NCBI GenBank assembly: GCA_031265535.1
Contig: JAISCO010000254.1
Coordinates: 1-6,626 of the forward strand
Direction: 5' to 3'
Origin: Spirochaetaceae bacterium
Lineage (GTDB): Bacteria > Spirochaetota > Spirochaetia > Treponematales > Breznakiellaceae
Length of the DNA stretch: 6,626 nucleotides
Numbering within the stretch: position 1 is the stretch's first letter; every line of letters begins with the position of its first letter. The position numbers and the translations under genes were made by a program. Of this stretch, positions 6,151 through 6,626 are shown piece after piece. The notes under the pieces were generated by a model, which was given only the letters and a program-made list of their open reading frames with translations, made no database searches and was not told the DNA's origin.

Positions 6151-6170
6151 TGTTCAAATATATTCAAAAA
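6151..6170. promoter_or_regulatory. Operator-like repeat, proximal copy
   Basis: TGTTCAAATATATTCAAAAA on the plus strand. It matches the copy at 6181-6200 at 16 of 20 positions and lies exactly 30 bp from it, in the leader of the regulator transcript just before its ribosome binding site. The core AATATATT is palindromic. Probably the second binding site of the DeoR protein. Confidence 0.55.
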
Positions 6171-6180
6171 AGTTTAATAT

Positions 6181-6200
6181 TGTTTGAATATATTCATAAT
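6181..6200. promoter_or_regulatory. Operator-like repeat, distal copy with perfect 12-bp palindrome
   Basis: Contains TGAATATATTCA (6185-6196), a perfect palindrome abutting the -10 box of the operon promoter and covering the predicted transcription start near 6189. A protein bound here would block initiation. Likely main DeoR operator, autoregulating the operon. Confidence 0.6.
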
Positions 6201-6224
6201 AAAACAAAATTCGCCGCCGGTCAA
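6196..6224 (-). promoter_or_regulatory. Sigma70-like promoter of the acid-sugar operon
   Basis: On the minus strand: TTGACC (6224-6219), a 17-bp spacer, then TATTAT (6201-6196). Each hexamer has one mismatch to consensus. The predicted start near 6189 gives a leader of about 50 nt before the regulator GTG. The -10 box overlaps the distal operator by several bases. Confidence 0.68.
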
Positions 6225-6289
6225 GAAAAAAATATTCCAAACCGTGCCTTAAAGGGTGCTTCGTGTTAAATGTGAAATTGCTGCCGCGT

Positions 6290-6324
6290 GCGTGTTGACA
6301 CCCACCGCTCAAACACGCTACACT
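6290..6324 (+). promoter_or_regulatory. Possible plus-strand promoter overlapping an inverted repeat
   Basis: A perfect TTGACA (6295-6300), an 18-bp spacer, then TACACT (6319-6324, four of six to consensus), reading toward the small gene at 6403. GCGTGTT (6290-6296) and AACACGC (6312-6318) form an inverted repeat covering the -35 box and the spacer, as an operator would. It would give a leader of about 70 nt, in contrast to the closer TATAAT at 6391. Confidence 0.42.
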
Positions 6325-6390
6325 TATGCAAGACTTAAATGGACGCGATACCGCATCCTAAATCAGTGGGCTGTTTTGCGGAAAATTGGG

Positions 6391-6396
6391 TATAAT
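6391..6396 (+). promoter_or_regulatory. Consensus -10 box giving a leaderless start
   Basis: Perfect TATAAT whose expected +1 falls at 6403, the A of the ATG of the following gene. That gene has no Shine-Dalgarno sequence, consistent with a leaderless mRNA. No good -35 hexamer lies 16-18 bp upstream, so an activator or another sigma-factor contact may be needed. Confidence 0.45.
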
Positions 6397-6402
6397 TGAA
6401 AT

Positions 6403-6626
6403 ATGGACTTTGTGATTGAGTTCAATCCCGACGCCTTCAAACACGGCATGAATGCGGCTGACATCAGAAGAGCTTTTGATACGGCTGTATACGACGGCTT
6501 GCTGGACGAAGCCGGTGATGATGACGCATGGGATAAATACTTGCTCATTGGCTTTGACTGCAAGGCCAATCCTGTTGAAATTTTGTACAATGTTATCAGC
6601 GATTATCATGTGAATGTGTTCCATGC
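6403..6626 (+). CDS. Small BrnT-like protein, possible type II toxin (5' part, cut by window edge)
   Basis: The first 74 codons of a small protein that continues past the window. It has the pattern of a widespread family of roughly 80-100-residue, often toxin-annotated proteins: FNPDAFKHGMNAADIRRAF near the start (KHG about 13-15), an acidic variable loop (LLDEAGDDDAWD), then the beta-strand LLIGFD (47-52), NPVEILYNVI (56-65) and VNVFH (70-74). I recognise this pattern from memory and could not search for it; BrnT or another RelE-fold relative is my best reading. It diverges from the acid-sugar operon and is unlikely to be part of that pathway. There is no Shine-Dalgarno before the ATG, but a TATAAT lies 6 nt upstream. 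If it is a toxin, its antitoxin should lie downstream of the window. The two minus-strand frames covering the same bases have no such pattern. Confidence 0.72.
   Translation, partial: MDFVIEFNPDAFKHGMNAADIRRAFDTAVYDGLLDEAGDDDAWDKYLLIGFDCKANPVEILYNVISDYHVNVFH

Noticed and set aside
6141..6167. TTG start of the regulator nine codons upstream
   Set aside because: It falls in an operator-like repeat and lacks a ribosome binding site. The GTG at 6140 gives the usual DeoR N-terminus.
5607..6269. 220-codon plus-strand open frame opposite the regulator gene
   Set aside because: It lies antisense to a clear DeoR gene, runs through the operator and promoter region, has no family motif and no good ribosome binding site. 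It is a by-product of the codon use of the real gene.
6358..6624. Two minus-strand frames of 75 and 88 codons at the right edge
   Set aside because: They are opposite the plus-strand gene at 6403, which has a coherent protein pattern and a promoter. Neither minus frame has recognisable motifs.
1..6626. CRISPR array, tRNA or rRNA genes, insertion sequence with transposase
   Set aside because: No regularly spaced repeats, no cloverleaf-like or rRNA-like stretch and no transposase motif were seen on either strand by reading.

Overview
The window comes from a bacterium of middling GC content. It carries a four-gene carbohydrate-acid operon on the minus strand (about 6140 down to 1346), flanked by accessory-type genes. 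The sequence does not fix the host. A DeoR-type regulator, strong AGGAGG ribosome binding sites and sigma70-like promoters suit a host-associated Firmicute or a Treponema-like spirochete. I lean weakly to the latter because of the long poly-G tract and the GC-rich repeat-like block, but this is inference only.

Layout. Positions 1-76 hold no gene I can support. 77-834 (minus) is a two-gene unit: a 69-residue unknown protein followed, with a 4-bp GTGA overlap, by an ImmA/IrrE-type zinc protease. A good sigma70-like promoter lies upstream at 945-973. 841-1345 has no convincing gene. Its distal part, about 1061-1335, is a GC-rich, hairpin-rich block that looks like an intergenic repeat. 1346-2746 (minus) is a GntP-family permease interrupted in frame by a run of 14 G on its coding strand. 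2747-2878 contains a 13-bp GC hairpin. 2879-3910 (minus) is a PdxA2-type dehydrogenase. 4031-5335 (minus) is a DUF1537 four-carbon acid sugar kinase. 5328-6140 (minus) is a DeoR-family regulator overlapping the kinase start by 8 bp. 6141-6402 is the divergent control region. 6403-6626 (plus) is the first part of a small BrnT-like, possibly toxin, gene cut by the window edge.

How the genes work together. DUF1537 kinase plus PdxA2 is the known D-threonate route: kinase to 4-phospho-D-threonate, then NAD-dependent oxidation and decarboxylation to dihydroxyacetone phosphate. The permease would bring the acid in, and the DeoR protein would sense a phosphorylated intermediate. The order regulator-kinase-dehydrogenase-permease forms one transcription unit from a promoter at 6196-6224. 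Its start region carries two 20-bp operator-like repeats exactly 30 bp apart.

The most unusual feature is the G14 tract in the permease. Loss or gain of one G would end the protein within 15 codons, so uptake could be switched on and off by slippage. The second is the small plus-strand gene at the right edge, whose TATAAT box sits exactly where it would give a leaderless transcript.
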